A program made the translations under genes and the position numbers. Shown piece by piece: positions 17,007 through 25,743 of a stretch of 53,550 nucleotides of DNA. Each line of letters starts with the position of its first letter. The stretch's first letter is position 1. The DNA lies in assembly GCF_024198235.1 (NCBI RefSeq), contig NZ_JAKCFB010000054.1, forward strand, positions 1 to 53,550, read 5' to 3'. A model generated the notes under the pieces. The model saw only the letters and a list, made by a program, of their open reading frames with translations, searched no databases and had not been told where the DNA came from. The DNA comes from Myxococcus dinghuensis (GTDB lineage Bacteria; Myxococcota; Myxococcia; Myxococcales; Myxococcaceae).

Positions 17007-19850
17007 ATGCCTCGGGGACCGCGGTGGGGAGGGGGTCGCCTCCGTCCACTCCTGACGATGCTGGTGTGGGTGCTCCTCGCGCCGGCGCGAGCCATGGCCG
17101 TCCCCCCGTCCGCCCCCGCGCGGGGCGACCCCGCCGACGCGGGCGTGGCCCGGGAGGAGGACGCGCTGCGCACCGACGCGGGCTGGACGGTGGAGGGCCC
17201 GGCGGACGCGGGGCCGGTGCTGTTGCCCCCGGCGCTGCTCGGGGACTCGCCCGCCCCCTATCCCCCCGCGTTGGCGGGGGAGCGCGTGGAGGGGGTGGTC
17301 CGGCTGGAGCTGCTGGTGGACGCCGCGGGGGAGGTGGAGTCCGCCACGCTGGTGGACGGCGTGCATCCGCTGCTGGACCGCGCCGCGCTGCACGCCGCGC
17401 CGGGCCTGCGCTTCACGCCCGCCACGCTGGACGGCGTCCCCGTGGCGGTGCGGGTGTTCTTCGAGTACCGCTTCGAGGCGCCGCTCACCGCGGACGAGCG
17501 CCGCGAGCTGGCGTCGCGGCCCGTCACCCTGCGCGGGCAGGTGCGCACCAAGGGGAACCGGCGCCCCATCGTCGGCGCCACGTTGATTTCGGAGGGGGCG
17601 CCGGACGTGCCGGTGCAGACGGACGTGGAGGGCCGCTTCGAGGCGCGCTGGCCCGCGGGGGAGCACCGCGTGCGCGTGTCCTCTCCCGGACACAAGCCGG
17701 GCCACTTCCGCGAGACGCTGGAGGACGGCGAGGCGCTGGAGGTGGTGTACGGGCTGGAGCCGCTCGTCATCAACCCGTACGAGACGGTGGTGCGCGGGGA
17801 CCGCGAGCGCACGGAGGTCAGCCGCGTCACGCTGCACGACGCGGAGCTGCGCGAGGTGCCGGGCACCATGGGGGACCCGTTCCGCGTCGTCATGCTGCTG
17901 CCGGGCGTGGGCAGCATGCTGTCCGGCGTGGCCTACCCGGTGGTGCGCGGCAGCCAGCCGTCCTCCACCGGCTACTTCCTGGACGGCATCCGCGTCCCGC
18001 TCCTCTTCCACCTCTTCCTCGGCCCCGCGGTCATCCACCCGGACTTCATCGACGCCATCGACTTCTTCCCGGGCTCGCCGCCGCCGCAGTACGGCCGCCT
18101 GCTGGGGGGCGCCATCGAGGGCCGGCTGACGCGCCCGCGCGACGACCGCGTGCACGGCAGCGCCTACGCGGACCTCATCAACGCGGGCTTCTTCCTGGAG
18201 ACGCCGGTGAAGTCCACCGGCACCAACGTCAGCGTCGCGGGCCGCTACTCCTATACGCCGTGGCTCATCGCGCTGGCGGCCAACCGGTTGCAAGACCCGC
18301 CCGCGCCCGGACGGCTCAACCCGAAGGTGGTGCTCGACTTCTGGGACTACCAGCTCCGGGTGGAGCAGGACGTGGGGAAGGGCAAGCTGCGGCTGTTCGC
18401 GTTCGGCTCGTCGGACACCTTCGGGTCGGAGGCGCAGGACGCCTTCGCCGACACCGCGATGCAGTCCATCTCCTTCCACCGCGTGGACCTGCGCCACCGC
18501 CACCCGGTGGGCCCGGGCGAGCTGGAGCTGGCGGCCACGTGGGGGCTGGACCGCTTCGGCGTCGTGAACAGCAACCCGCCGGACGACGCGACGGAAATCT
18601 TCATCGACCAGTCCATGTGGGCCGCGCGCGCCGGCTACTCGCTGCCGCTGGGGAAGGACGTGGGCCTGCGGGCGGGCGCGGACGTGGACCACAAGCGCGC
18701 CATCGTCGACCTGTTCGAGAAGAACCCCGACGCGCAGCAGGGCGAGGTCACCCCGGTGGCGCTGGCGACGTTCGCGGGGGCGTGGGCGGAGATGGTGTGG
18801 CGGCCCGACCCCAGGTGGTCCCTGGTGCCGGGCCTGCGCGTGGACAACTACCACCTGTCGCCCGGCATCGACCGGCGCGTGGTGGAGCCGCGGCTCACCG
18901 TGCGCCACCAGCTCAACGACCGGCTCGTCCTCAAGGGCGGCATGGGGCTGTTCCACCAGCCGCCCACGTCGCTCATCAGCCTGCCGGTGGTGGACGTGGG
19001 CAGCCTGTTCCTGGGGCTCCAGCAGAGCGCCCAGTTCTCCATGGGCGCGGAGTGGAAGGCGTGGCGCCAGCTGGACGTGGGCGTGGACGTCTACTTCAAC
19101 CCCATGGTGCGCACCATCGAGCTGACGCCCTTCTCGGACGAGAGCATCGGCGACGACGTGGAGGTGGACCCGCAGCTCCCCAAGCCCGGGCCCCGCCGCC
19201 GCGGGCCCCAGGTCCTGGAGGACGACGACCTGGGCATCCCCGGCCGCGACGACCTGGACCTGCCGGACTTCAAGAGCCACGGCGTGGCGTACGGCCTGGA
19301 GCTGCTCATCCGCCACCCGCTGGGGGACAACTGGTTCGGGTGGCTGTCGTACACGCTCCAGCGCAGCACGCGGCGCACGCGCTTCCACCGCTACGACGCG
19401 GAGGGCAACGTCGTGGGCGAGGCGGCGGCGGACCTGCCCTTCACCTTCGACCAGACGCACATCCTCAACCTGGTCCTCAGCTACAAGTTCTCCAACAGCG
19501 TCACCCTGGGCGGCGTGCTGCACTTCAACACCGGCCGCCCGGAGTACGGCACGCTGGGCACCCAGACGCACCGCGAGGGCATGGACAGCTCCGGCCGCCC
19601 GTCGTGGGTGAAGGTGGACCGCGACCGCGTGGACCGCCTCCCGCCCTTCCTGCGGCTGGACCTGCGGCTGTCCAAGTCGTGGGTGTACGACACCTTCAAC
19701 CTGGAGGCGTACCTGGACATGCTCAACGTCACCATCAGCCAGGAGACGGTGAGCTTCGAGTACGACGGCGGCGGCGGCAGGCCCCTCTCCAAGAAGCCGG
19801 TGTCGCTGCCCATCGTCCTGCCCATCCTGGGAGTGAAGGGCCGATATTGA
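17007..19850 (+). CDS. TonB-dependent receptor with an N-terminal TonB C-terminal-like domain, 947 aa
   Basis: A signal peptide (LLTMLVWVLLAPARAMA) is followed by a region resembling the TonB C-terminal domain: YPPALAGERVEGVVRLELLV, GEVESATLVDGVHPLLDRAA and LRFTPATLDGVPVAVRVFFE (about 90-165). Next come a carboxypeptidase-regulatory-like beta domain (VTLRGQVRTKGNRRPIVGAT), a plug with VVRGSQPSSTGYFLDG, and a long beta-barrel ending in ILGVKGRY, whose final aromatic residue suits outer-membrane insertion. It would import a ligand, possibly an iron or other metal chelate, across the outer membrane; the substrate is unknown. The unusual point is the receptor carrying a domain normally found on the inner-membrane energy transducer. 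Confidence 0.9.
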   Translation: MPRGPRWGGGRLRPLLTMLVWVLLAPARAMAVPPSAPARGDPADAGVAREEDALRTDAGWTVEGPADAGPVLLPPALLGDSPAPYPPALAGERVEGVVRLELLVDAAGEVESATLVDGVHPLLDRAALHAAPGLRFTPATLDGVPVAVRVFFEYRFEAPLTADERRELASRPVTLRGQVRTKGNRRPIVGATLISEGAPDVPVQTDVEGRFEARWPAGEHRVRVSSPGHKPGHFRETLEDGEALEVVYGLEPLVINPYETVVRGDRERTEVSRVTLHDAELREVPGTMGDPFRVVMLLPGVGSMLSGVAYPVVRGSQPSSTGYFLDGIRVPLLFHLFLGPAVIHPDFIDAIDFFPGSPPPQYGRLLGGAIEGRLTRPRDDRVHGSAYADLINAGFFLETPVKSTGTNVSVAGRYSYTPWLIALAANRLQDPPAPGRLNPKVVLDFWDYQLRVEQDVGKGKLRLFAFGSSDTFGSEAQDAFADTAMQSISFHRVDLRHRHPVGPGELELAATWGLDRFGVVNSNPPDDATEIFIDQSMWAARAGYSLPLGKDVGLRAGADVDHKRAIVDLFEKNPDAQQGEVTPVALATFAGAWAEMVWRPDPRWSLVPGLRVDNYHLSPGIDRRVVEPRLTVRHQLNDRLVLKGGMGLFHQPPTSLISLPVVDVGSLFLGLQQSAQFSMGAEWKAWRQLDVGVDVYFNPMVRTIELTPFSDESIGDDVEVDPQLPKPGPRRRGPQVLEDDDLGIPGRDDLDLPDFKSHGVAYGLELLIRHPLGDNWFGWLSYTLQRSTRRTRFHRYDAEGNVVGEAAADLPFTFDQTHILNLVLSYKFSNSVTLGGVLHFNTGRPEYGTLGTQTHREGMDSSGRPSWVKVDRDRVDRLPPFLRLDLRLSKSWVYDTFNLEAYLDMLNVTISQETVSFEYDGGGGRPLSKKPVSLPIVLPILGVKGRY

Positions 19851-20050
19851 ACCTGGCGAGTGATGGATAGCGCACGCTTGCGGGGCACCTGGCTCCTCGG
19901 TTCTCACCAGCCGATTGCCGGCACGGTGTAATCCGACCCGCGAAGCGGATGTCAGGGGGCCCTCGAGTCCCATGGACAGGCCTTCGCGCTCGACGGTGGA
20001 CCGCCCGACCTCCAGGTGCACGCGACATGTTCCACGAAGGGATTGAGACG

Positions 20051-21832
20051 ATGGCGGACAGGTCTCCGCGGCCCGGCGCCCGGCCCCGCGCGGCGGTGGG
20101 CGCGCCCCAGGCCGCCAGCCTCCTGCCGCCTCCGGAGACCGCGCCGGAGGGCGCGGCGTCGACGGGCGCGCACGTGCCCGGGGTGCTGCTGGTGGACGAC
20201 AACCCGGCGAACCTGGTGTCGCTGGAGGCCATCCTCGGGCCGCTGGGCGTGCGGCTGACGAAGGCGCAGTCCGGGGAGCAGGCGCTGCGCTTCCTCCTGC
20301 GCGAGGACTACGCCGTCATCCTGCTGGACGTGCGCATGGCGGGGATGAGCGGCTTCGAGACGGCGTCGCTCATCAAGCAGCGCGAGCGCACGCGCAACGT
20401 GCCCATCATCTTCCTGACGGCCTACGGGCGCGACGACACGGAGCTGGTCAACGGCTACTCCACCGGCGCGGTGGACTTCCTGCAGAAGCCCTTCCCGCCG
20501 GAGGTGCTGCGCTCCAAGGTGTCCGTCTTCGTGGAGCTGTTCCGCGCGCAGCACCAGGTACGGCAGCAGGCGGAGCTGCTGCGGCAGAAGGAGGCGGAGG
20601 CGCGGGAGCTGGCGCAGCGCGCGGCGGGCCACATCGACCGGCTGCGCGACTTCACCGCGCGCCTGTCGGAGGCGGGCACGGTGGAGCAGGTGTGCCGCGC
20701 GCTCTTCGAGCAGGGGCTGGTGGCCGCGGGCGCGAAGGCGGGCGCGGTCAACCTGCTCGACGACGCGGGCGAGGCGCTCGAAATCGTGGACGCGGTGGGC
20801 TACCCGGAGGCGGTGCTGTCGCGCTGGCGGCGCATCCCCCTGTCCAACCCGGTGCCGCTCACGGAGGCGGTGCGCGAGCAGCGCCCCATCTGGCTGGGGT
20901 CGCTCGAGGAGTGGAGCGGGCGCTACCCGCACCTCAACGCGCACGGCATCCACGAGTCCGCCATCGCCCTGCCGCTGTTGGTGAAGGGGCGGGCGCTGGG
21001 GGCCATCGGGTTGTCGTTCGCGCGGGCGCGGCCCTTCACGGAGATGGACCGGGCCTTCTTCTCCGCGCTGGCGCACGCGTGCGCGCAGGCGCTGGAGCGG
21101 GTGCGGCTGGTCACCGAGGAGCGGCGCGTGCACGAGGAGCTGCGGCGGCGCTCGGAGTTCGAACAGCAGCTGGTGGGCATCGTCTCCCATGATTTGCGCA
21201 ACCCGCTGGCGGCCATCTCCATGTCCGTGGGCCTGCTGGAGAAGAAGGGCGACCTGTCCGACGGGCAGCGCCGCGCGGTGCAGCGGATCGGCCAGGCCTC
21301 CGAGCGCGCGGCGCGGATGATTCGCGACCTGCTCGACTTCACCAAGGCGCGGCTGGGGGGCGGCATCGCGCTGCACCGCCAGCCCACGGACCTGAAGGAC
21401 GTGGTGCAGCAGGTGCTGGACGAGGTGCAGCTGGCGCACCCGGGGCGCCACGTGCAGGTGGAGGTGTCCGAGGCCCGGGGGGAGTGGGACCCGGACCGCA
21501 TCGCGCAGGTGGTGTCCAACCTGGTGGCCAACGCGGTGGCGTACAGCCCCCCGGACGCGCCGGTGCGGGTGCGCGCCTTCGCGGAGGGGCCCTCCGCCGT
21601 GCTGGCCGTCTACAACGGCGGCGAGCCCATCCCCGCGCAGCTGATGTCCCGCCTGTTCGAGCCCATGACGCGCGGGGCGCTGCGCGAGGGCCAGTCCACG
21701 CGCAGCATCGGCCTGGGGCTCTACATCGTCCGCGACATCATCCGGGGACACGGGGGGCGCGTGGACGTGGTGTCCTCGCGCGAGGACGGCACCACCTTCA
21801 CGGTGTACCTGCCGCGCCCGCGGGAGGGCTGA
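20051..21832 (+). CDS. hybrid REC-GAF-HisKA-HATPase histidine kinase, 593 aa
   Basis: The start MADRSPRPGA is chosen; an ATG at 20027 is possible. The receiver comes first: VLLVDDNPAN, phosphoacceptor Asp93 in VILLDVRMAGMSGFE and Lys147 in DFLQKPFPPE. A coiled-coil linker and a GAF domain follow (about 185-350), then HisKA with His380 in VSHDLRNPLAAI and a HATPase with N-box NLVANAVAYS and GLGLYIVRDII. There are no membrane segments. A receiver placed N-terminally suggests that phosphorylation by another kinase regulates this enzyme. It precedes another kinase gene on the same strand, 291 bp away. Confidence 0.9.
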   Translation: MADRSPRPGARPRAAVGAPQAASLLPPPETAPEGAASTGAHVPGVLLVDDNPANLVSLEAILGPLGVRLTKAQSGEQALRFLLREDYAVILLDVRMAGMSGFETASLIKQRERTRNVPIIFLTAYGRDDTELVNGYSTGAVDFLQKPFPPEVLRSKVSVFVELFRAQHQVRQQAELLRQKEAEARELAQRAAGHIDRLRDFTARLSEAGTVEQVCRALFEQGLVAAGAKAGAVNLLDDAGEALEIVDAVGYPEAVLSRWRRIPLSNPVPLTEAVREQRPIWLGSLEEWSGRYPHLNAHGIHESAIALPLLVKGRALGAIGLSFARARPFTEMDRAFFSALAHACAQALERVRLVTEERRVHEELRRRSEFEQQLVGIVSHDLRNPLAAISMSVGLLEKKGDLSDGQRRAVQRIGQASERAARMIRDLLDFTKARLGGGIALHRQPTDLKDVVQQVLDEVQLAHPGRHVQVEVSEARGEWDPDRIAQVVSNLVANAVAYSPPDAPVRVRAFAEGPSAVLAVYNGGEPIPAQLMSRLFEPMTRGALREGQSTRSIGLGLYIVRDIIRGHGGRVDVVSSREDGTTFTVYLPRPREG

Positions 21833-21974
21833 CGACGGGTGGGTGCCAGGCCTTCCTGCCCCAAAGGGTAGTGGCGAGGTGTCGGCCCGCGTGCTTTTCC
21901 TGGATCGTGGCAGGCGGAAGGGGGCCGCGGCCGAGGGCAGGGACACAGGGCCGCGGGGTGCGTCGTGCTCGCCG

Positions 21975-22000
21975 CGCAGTGCTTACGGGTGAGCACTGCG
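21975..22000. promoter_or_regulatory. 9-bp inverted repeat upstream of a kinase gene
   Basis: CGCAGTGCT and AGCACTGCG form perfect arms around the 8-base loop TACGGGTG, 124 bp before the PAS-PAS kinase start. It could be an operator or a terminator hairpin for the preceding kinase gene; there is no T tract. Confidence 0.5.
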
Positions 22001-22123
22001 GATTTGGCTGTACCCGAGGACGAGTTCGCGACACCTCGGACATGGCACTCTCCACCAGCTCGCGTTTCCGTGCCCCGGTCGGTGCACAGGACTGGTGGGG
22101 CGCAGTTCGCCGGGGGGAAGTCG

Positions 22124-24061
22124 ATGGTGAGCCTGTCGTCTTTGCCAGGGGCTTCCCTGGCACGGTCGCTCCATGCCGCAAATCCCGCGCCGTGCATCCG
22201 CTTCGAGCCCCTGCGGGGGCCGGTGGGAGACGTATTCGACTTCGAATGGACGTCGCTCAACGCGGCGGCGGAGCACCTCGTCCACGACTGGGATGTGCCC
22301 CCGCGTGTGTCCCGCTGGGAGGCGCAGGGCCCCCGGGGGTTGGACCTGGAGGCCTGCGTGCGCACGTGGGCCACGGGCGTACCCCTGTCCGTGCCGCTGC
22401 GGCTCTCGCGCGACGGGTTGGAGGCGCGCTTCCAGGCGGTGGGGGTGAAGGAGGGAGAGGGGCTGGCGCTGTGGTTGCTGGAGCCCTCCACGGAGGACGC
22501 GCCCGCGCTGCGCGACGCGCTGGAGCGGGAGCGGGAGGCGCGCCGGCGCGCGGAAGGGGCGCTGGAGGGCTCGCGGGACCTGCAGGCCCGCGAGGAGCTG
22601 CTGCGGCTGGCCCTGTCCAAGGCGCGCATGGTGGCGTGGGAGTGGACGGAGTCGCGCCGGGCGGTGACCTGGTCGCAGGAGGCGGACGTCTTCTTCGGCC
22701 AGCCGCCGGGGGCGCTGGGCGGGTCCTTGCCCAGCTTCCTGACGTGCGTGGTGGTGGAGGACCGCCCCCGGGTGGCGCGCGGCATCGAGCAGGCGCTGGC
22801 CGCGGACGGGGCGTACGCGCTGAAGTTCCGGTGTCGACACGCGGACGGCTCCACGCACTGGTACGAGGCGGTGGGGCAGAGCTTCCACGAGGGCGAGCGG
22901 CCCCACCGCGTGGTGGGCGTGGTGATGGACTGCACCGAGCGCGAGCTGGCGGAGGCCGCGCTGCGCGAGGCGGAGGAGCGCTACCGGCTGGCCATGCGCG
23001 CCACCCACGACGTGCTGTGGGACTGTGAGCTTTCGAGCGGTCGCGTGCGCTGGGAGGCGGGGCAGGAGGAGCTGTTCGGCTACGGCCGCGAGGCGGCGGA
23101 GCACGACCTGGACTGGTGGACCGCGCGGCTGCACCCCGACGAGCGCGAGCAGGTGGCGGAGGGGCTGCGCGAGTTCGTCACGTCCTCGCGCGACGCGTGG
23201 CAGGCCGAGTACCGCTTCCTGCGGGCGGACGGCTCCTGGGCGCACGTGCTGGACCGGGGCGTGCTGGCGCGGGACGGGGCCGGGCGGCCGGCGCGGATGA
23301 TTGGCTCGATGATGGACATCACCGAGCGCAAGCGCGCGCTGGAGCGGATGGTGGAGGAGGCGGAGTTCCGCGAGCGCTTCATCGGCATCCTCGGCCACGA
23401 CCTGCGCAACCCCCTCAACGCGATAACGCTGTCCGCGCGGGCGTTGCGCCGCCGCAGCGCCATCAGCTCCGCCCAGCAGCAGCTGGCCCAGCGCATCGAG
23501 GCGAGCGCGGAGCGGATGGGGACGATGATTTCGGACATCCTCGACCTCACCCGGGCCCGGCTGTCCGGGGGCATCCCCCTCCAGGTGGCGCCCGCCAACC
23601 TCACCACCGTGTGCCGGCAGGTGGTGGAGGAGCTGTCCGCGGTGCACCCGGACCGCTACATCGCGTTCGACGTGGACGGTCGCGCGGACGGACTGTGGGA
23701 CGCGGACCGGCTGGCGCAGGTGCTCAGCAACCTGGTGGGCAACGCGCTGGAGCACGGCGCCCAGGACGCGCCCGTGCTGCTGCGCTGCCTGGACTTCGAC
23801 ACGCGCCAGGTGGTGGAGGTGCACAACCCCGGCGCGCCCATCCCCGCGCCCCAGCTGGCCACGCTGTTCGACCCCTTCCGTCAGGCGGGCACCGCCTCCG
23901 GCAAGGGCGGGCGCCGGCGCGGCGGCCTGGGGCTGGGGCTGTTCATCGTGCGGGAAATCGTCCACGCCCATGGCGGGAGCGTGGACGTGCGCTCCTCCGA
24001 ACTCGACGGCACCACCTTCACCGTGACGCTGCCCCGCGACGCCCGCCGCGCGGCCCGGTGA
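22124..24061 (+). CDS. cytoplasmic PAS-PAS histidine kinase, 645 aa
   Basis: The start MVSLSSLPG has GGGGGGAAG just upstream. The N-terminal ~150 residues are a PAS-like input without clear family, followed by a coiled-coil (ERERE-rich, about 175-200). Then come PAS_3-type domains (VAWEWTESRRAVTWSQEADV and VLWDCELSSGRVRWEAGQEE), HisKA with His425 in LGHDLRNPLNAIT, and a HATPase with SNLVGNALEHG and GLGLGLFIVREIV. No membrane segments are seen. Its transmitter resembles the other two HDLRNP kinases in the window, suggesting paralogy by duplication. Confidence 0.9.
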   Translation: MVSLSSLPGASLARSLHAANPAPCIRFEPLRGPVGDVFDFEWTSLNAAAEHLVHDWDVPPRVSRWEAQGPRGLDLEACVRTWATGVPLSVPLRLSRDGLEARFQAVGVKEGEGLALWLLEPSTEDAPALRDALEREREARRRAEGALEGSRDLQAREELLRLALSKARMVAWEWTESRRAVTWSQEADVFFGQPPGALGGSLPSFLTCVVVEDRPRVARGIEQALAADGAYALKFRCRHADGSTHWYEAVGQSFHEGERPHRVVGVVMDCTERELAEAALREAEERYRLAMRATHDVLWDCELSSGRVRWEAGQEELFGYGREAAEHDLDWWTARLHPDEREQVAEGLREFVTSSRDAWQAEYRFLRADGSWAHVLDRGVLARDGAGRPARMIGSMMDITERKRALERMVEEAEFRERFIGILGHDLRNPLNAITLSARALRRRSAISSAQQQLAQRIEASAERMGTMISDILDLTRARLSGGIPLQVAPANLTTVCRQVVEELSAVHPDRYIAFDVDGRADGLWDADRLAQVLSNLVGNALEHGAQDAPVLLRCLDFDTRQVVEVHNPGAPIPAPQLATLFDPFRQAGTASGKGGRRRGGLGLGLFIVREIVHAHGGSVDVRSSELDGTTFTVTLPRDARRAAR

Positions 24062-24109
24062 AATGTTTCATGGCCGTCTCGCGGTGTGTCATCGCCGCGA
24101 AAGACAGTC

Positions 24110-24154
24110 CACCGTGAGTCGATACAGCGCGCGAGCGTTTGGCGTCTCACGGTG
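24110..24154 (+). terminator. possible terminator hairpin after the PAS-PAS kinase
   Basis: CACCGTGAG (24110-24118) and CTCACGGTG (24146-24154) are perfect inverted arms with a 27-base loop, followed by a short TTTT in TCCGTGTTTTCC. The long loop lowers confidence. Confidence 0.4.
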
Positions 24155-24237
24155 TCCGTGTTTTCCGCAGGACCCCCTCGGGGAAATCGGACGAAGGGAC
24201 ACCTGTCACAGCGAGCCGCAGGAACTACCCGTTGTCG

Positions 24238-24260
24238 TGACCGCGGAATTTTCGCGGTTA
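24238..24260. promoter_or_regulatory. hairpin/palindrome upstream of the NGLST lipoprotein gene
   Basis: TGACCGCG and CGCGGTTA pair (seven Watson-Crick and one G-T) around GAATTTT, ending 22 bp before the start codon and just upstream of the GGAGG ribosome site. It may be an operator or a 5'-UTR structure. Confidence 0.45.
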
Positions 24261-24282
24261 CCCCCAACGCGGAGGCAGTTCC

Positions 24283-25269
24283 ATGCCCCAGTCGCTCGCT
24301 GCTCGTTCGCCGTCCCGTCGCTCCTCTCTCTCCTCTGTCCTCTCCCGCCTGGCGCTGCCTGTGCTGCTCTCCGGGGCCATCGGTTGTGGCCCGGCGGACA
24401 TCGGCGGCGTCGACCCGCACGAGTCGGTGGACACCCATGCGGGAGGTCTCGTGTCGGCCAATGGATTGTCGACGAATGGCCTGAGCACGAACGGGCTGAG
24501 CACGAACGGGCTCTCCACCAATGGATTGTCGACGAACGGCTTGAGCACGAATGGGCTCTCCACCAATGGTTTCAAGACATGGTTCGGCACCAACCCGGCG
24601 CAGTCGGAGATGGTGATGCGCTACGTGGTCCGCTGCGCGATGGCGGAGGGGCAGTCGCTGACCTTCACGTACGCGGGGACGACGTACACGTGGCAGGGCG
24701 CGCTGGGGTTGGCGCCGGGCTGGTCCGGGCTCGGCGGGACGGCGGTGCCGCCGACGTTGGACGAGCAGCAGGCGGTGTCCGCGTGCCTGGCGGCGCACGC
24801 GAACAAGTACGGGGTGCACGTGAACATCTCCGTGCTGGGCAAGGACGCCGCGGGCACGGCCATCCCCACCACGGCGGAGGAGCTGGCGACGTACAGCCAG
24901 AAGGAGGCGTGCTTCTTCGGGAACATCTTCAACAACCAGGGCCTCTTCGCGGCGAACGACACCAGCTACCTGTCCTATGACCAGAGCACGGTGCGCACCT
25001 GCGGCCTCTCCTCGTGGAGCGGCGACGCGGCGTGCGCGCCCACCATCGTCCACGTGGGGGCGTGCCTGGACCACTGCTCGCCGGATTCCAGCAAGCAGTT
25101 CTACGCGTATTGCACCTACAACGGCGTGAAGTACACGCGGCCCATCGTGACGCGCATCCGTCCCCAGGACATCTACCGGTGCGGCGACGGCGTCTGCCAG
25201 GTGTCGGAGAAGTGCGGCACGGGCACCACGCCGGACAGTTGCGCCGCGGACTGCGGCGCCTGCCAGTAG
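24283..25269 (+). CDS. lipoprotein with tandem NGLST repeats, 328 aa
   Basis: The start follows GGAGG. A signal peptide ends in a lipobox (LLSGAIGC, Cys35), so the protein is probably lipid-anchored. Residues 60-96 are seven NGLST pentapeptides plus NG. The globular part starts near 100 (FKTWFGTNPAQSEMVMRYVV) and contains many Cys residues: VRCAM, ACLAAH, ACFFGN, RTCGL, DAACAP, GACLDHC and YCTYNG. It finishes with a Cys-rich knot (CGDGVCQVSEKCG ... CAADCGACQ). The disulfide-rich nature suits an extracytoplasmic location. The function is unknown to me; the repeats may form a flexible or solenoid stalk. Confidence 0.85.
   Translation: MPQSLAARSPSRRSSLSSVLSRLALPVLLSGAIGCGPADIGGVDPHESVDTHAGGLVSANGLSTNGLSTNGLSTNGLSTNGLSTNGLSTNGLSTNGFKTWFGTNPAQSEMVMRYVVRCAMAEGQSLTFTYAGTTYTWQGALGLAPGWSGLGGTAVPPTLDEQQAVSACLAAHANKYGVHVNISVLGKDAAGTAIPTTAEELATYSQKEACFFGNIFNNQGLFAANDTSYLSYDQSTVRTCGLSSWSGDAACAPTIVHVGACLDHCSPDSSKQFYAYCTYNGVKYTRPIVTRIRPQDIYRCGDGVCQVSEKCGTGTTPDSCAADCGACQ
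24460..24570 (+). repeat. 15-bp in-frame tandem repeat coding NGLST x7
   Basis: A 111-bp tract of 15-bp units. Codon usage varies between units (TTGTCGACG, CTGAGCACG, CTCTCCACC), so the repeats have diverged at synonymous sites while the protein repeat is exact. This argues for selection on the peptide rather than recent slippage. Confidence 0.9.
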
Positions 25270-25743
25270 GCCCGCGCGCGTCAGCCTCCTCCTCGCGGCT
25301 CCCCTCGCCGCGCGGCCCGAGCCGGAGCGCGCCCCCGCGCCTTCCTGTCTCCGCATGACCCCCGCGGCTGCTCGCCCAGACTCCGAGCGGTCGTGCGCCT
25401 GACGGTGACGTCCGTGGTCCCCCGAGTCCCGTGAGGCCCCTTCCGAGCGCGCAGGTCCCGACCGGGGTGTCGCCCCGCGCCAGCCAGCGGCTCCGAGCCG
25501 GAGCGTCCCTCACGCCCGAGGTCCTCTCGCACCACCCGACAGTGGGGTGGGCTGGTCGACGTGTGTCCTCGGTGCGTGGGGCGCGATATGTGCGGGGCGT
25601 GGCGGCGTTCACGCGAGGGTCGCCAGGGGCGCGGCGGGGCTTCCCGCCGCGACAACATGCCACACGCGGGAGTCCCCCCGGCGCTGGTACCCCTGGTCCT
25701 GTCAGGGTGTACTGCCCGCACCCACCGTGTGGAGGTCGAGCCG
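25270..25743. other. 474-bp intergenic region upstream of the MbnP gene
   Basis: GC-rich spacer between the NGLST lipoprotein gene and the MbnP gene. I see a small CCACCC/GGGTGG hairpin near 25535 and, at the right end, GGAGG before the MbnP start. No RNA gene, repeat or clear promoter was recognised; long open frames here look like GC-rich shadows. Confidence 0.4.

Noticed and set aside
16965..20021. 1018-aa minus-strand frame over the TonB receptor
   Set aside because: Shadow frame; the receptor on the plus strand has signal peptide, plug and barrel.
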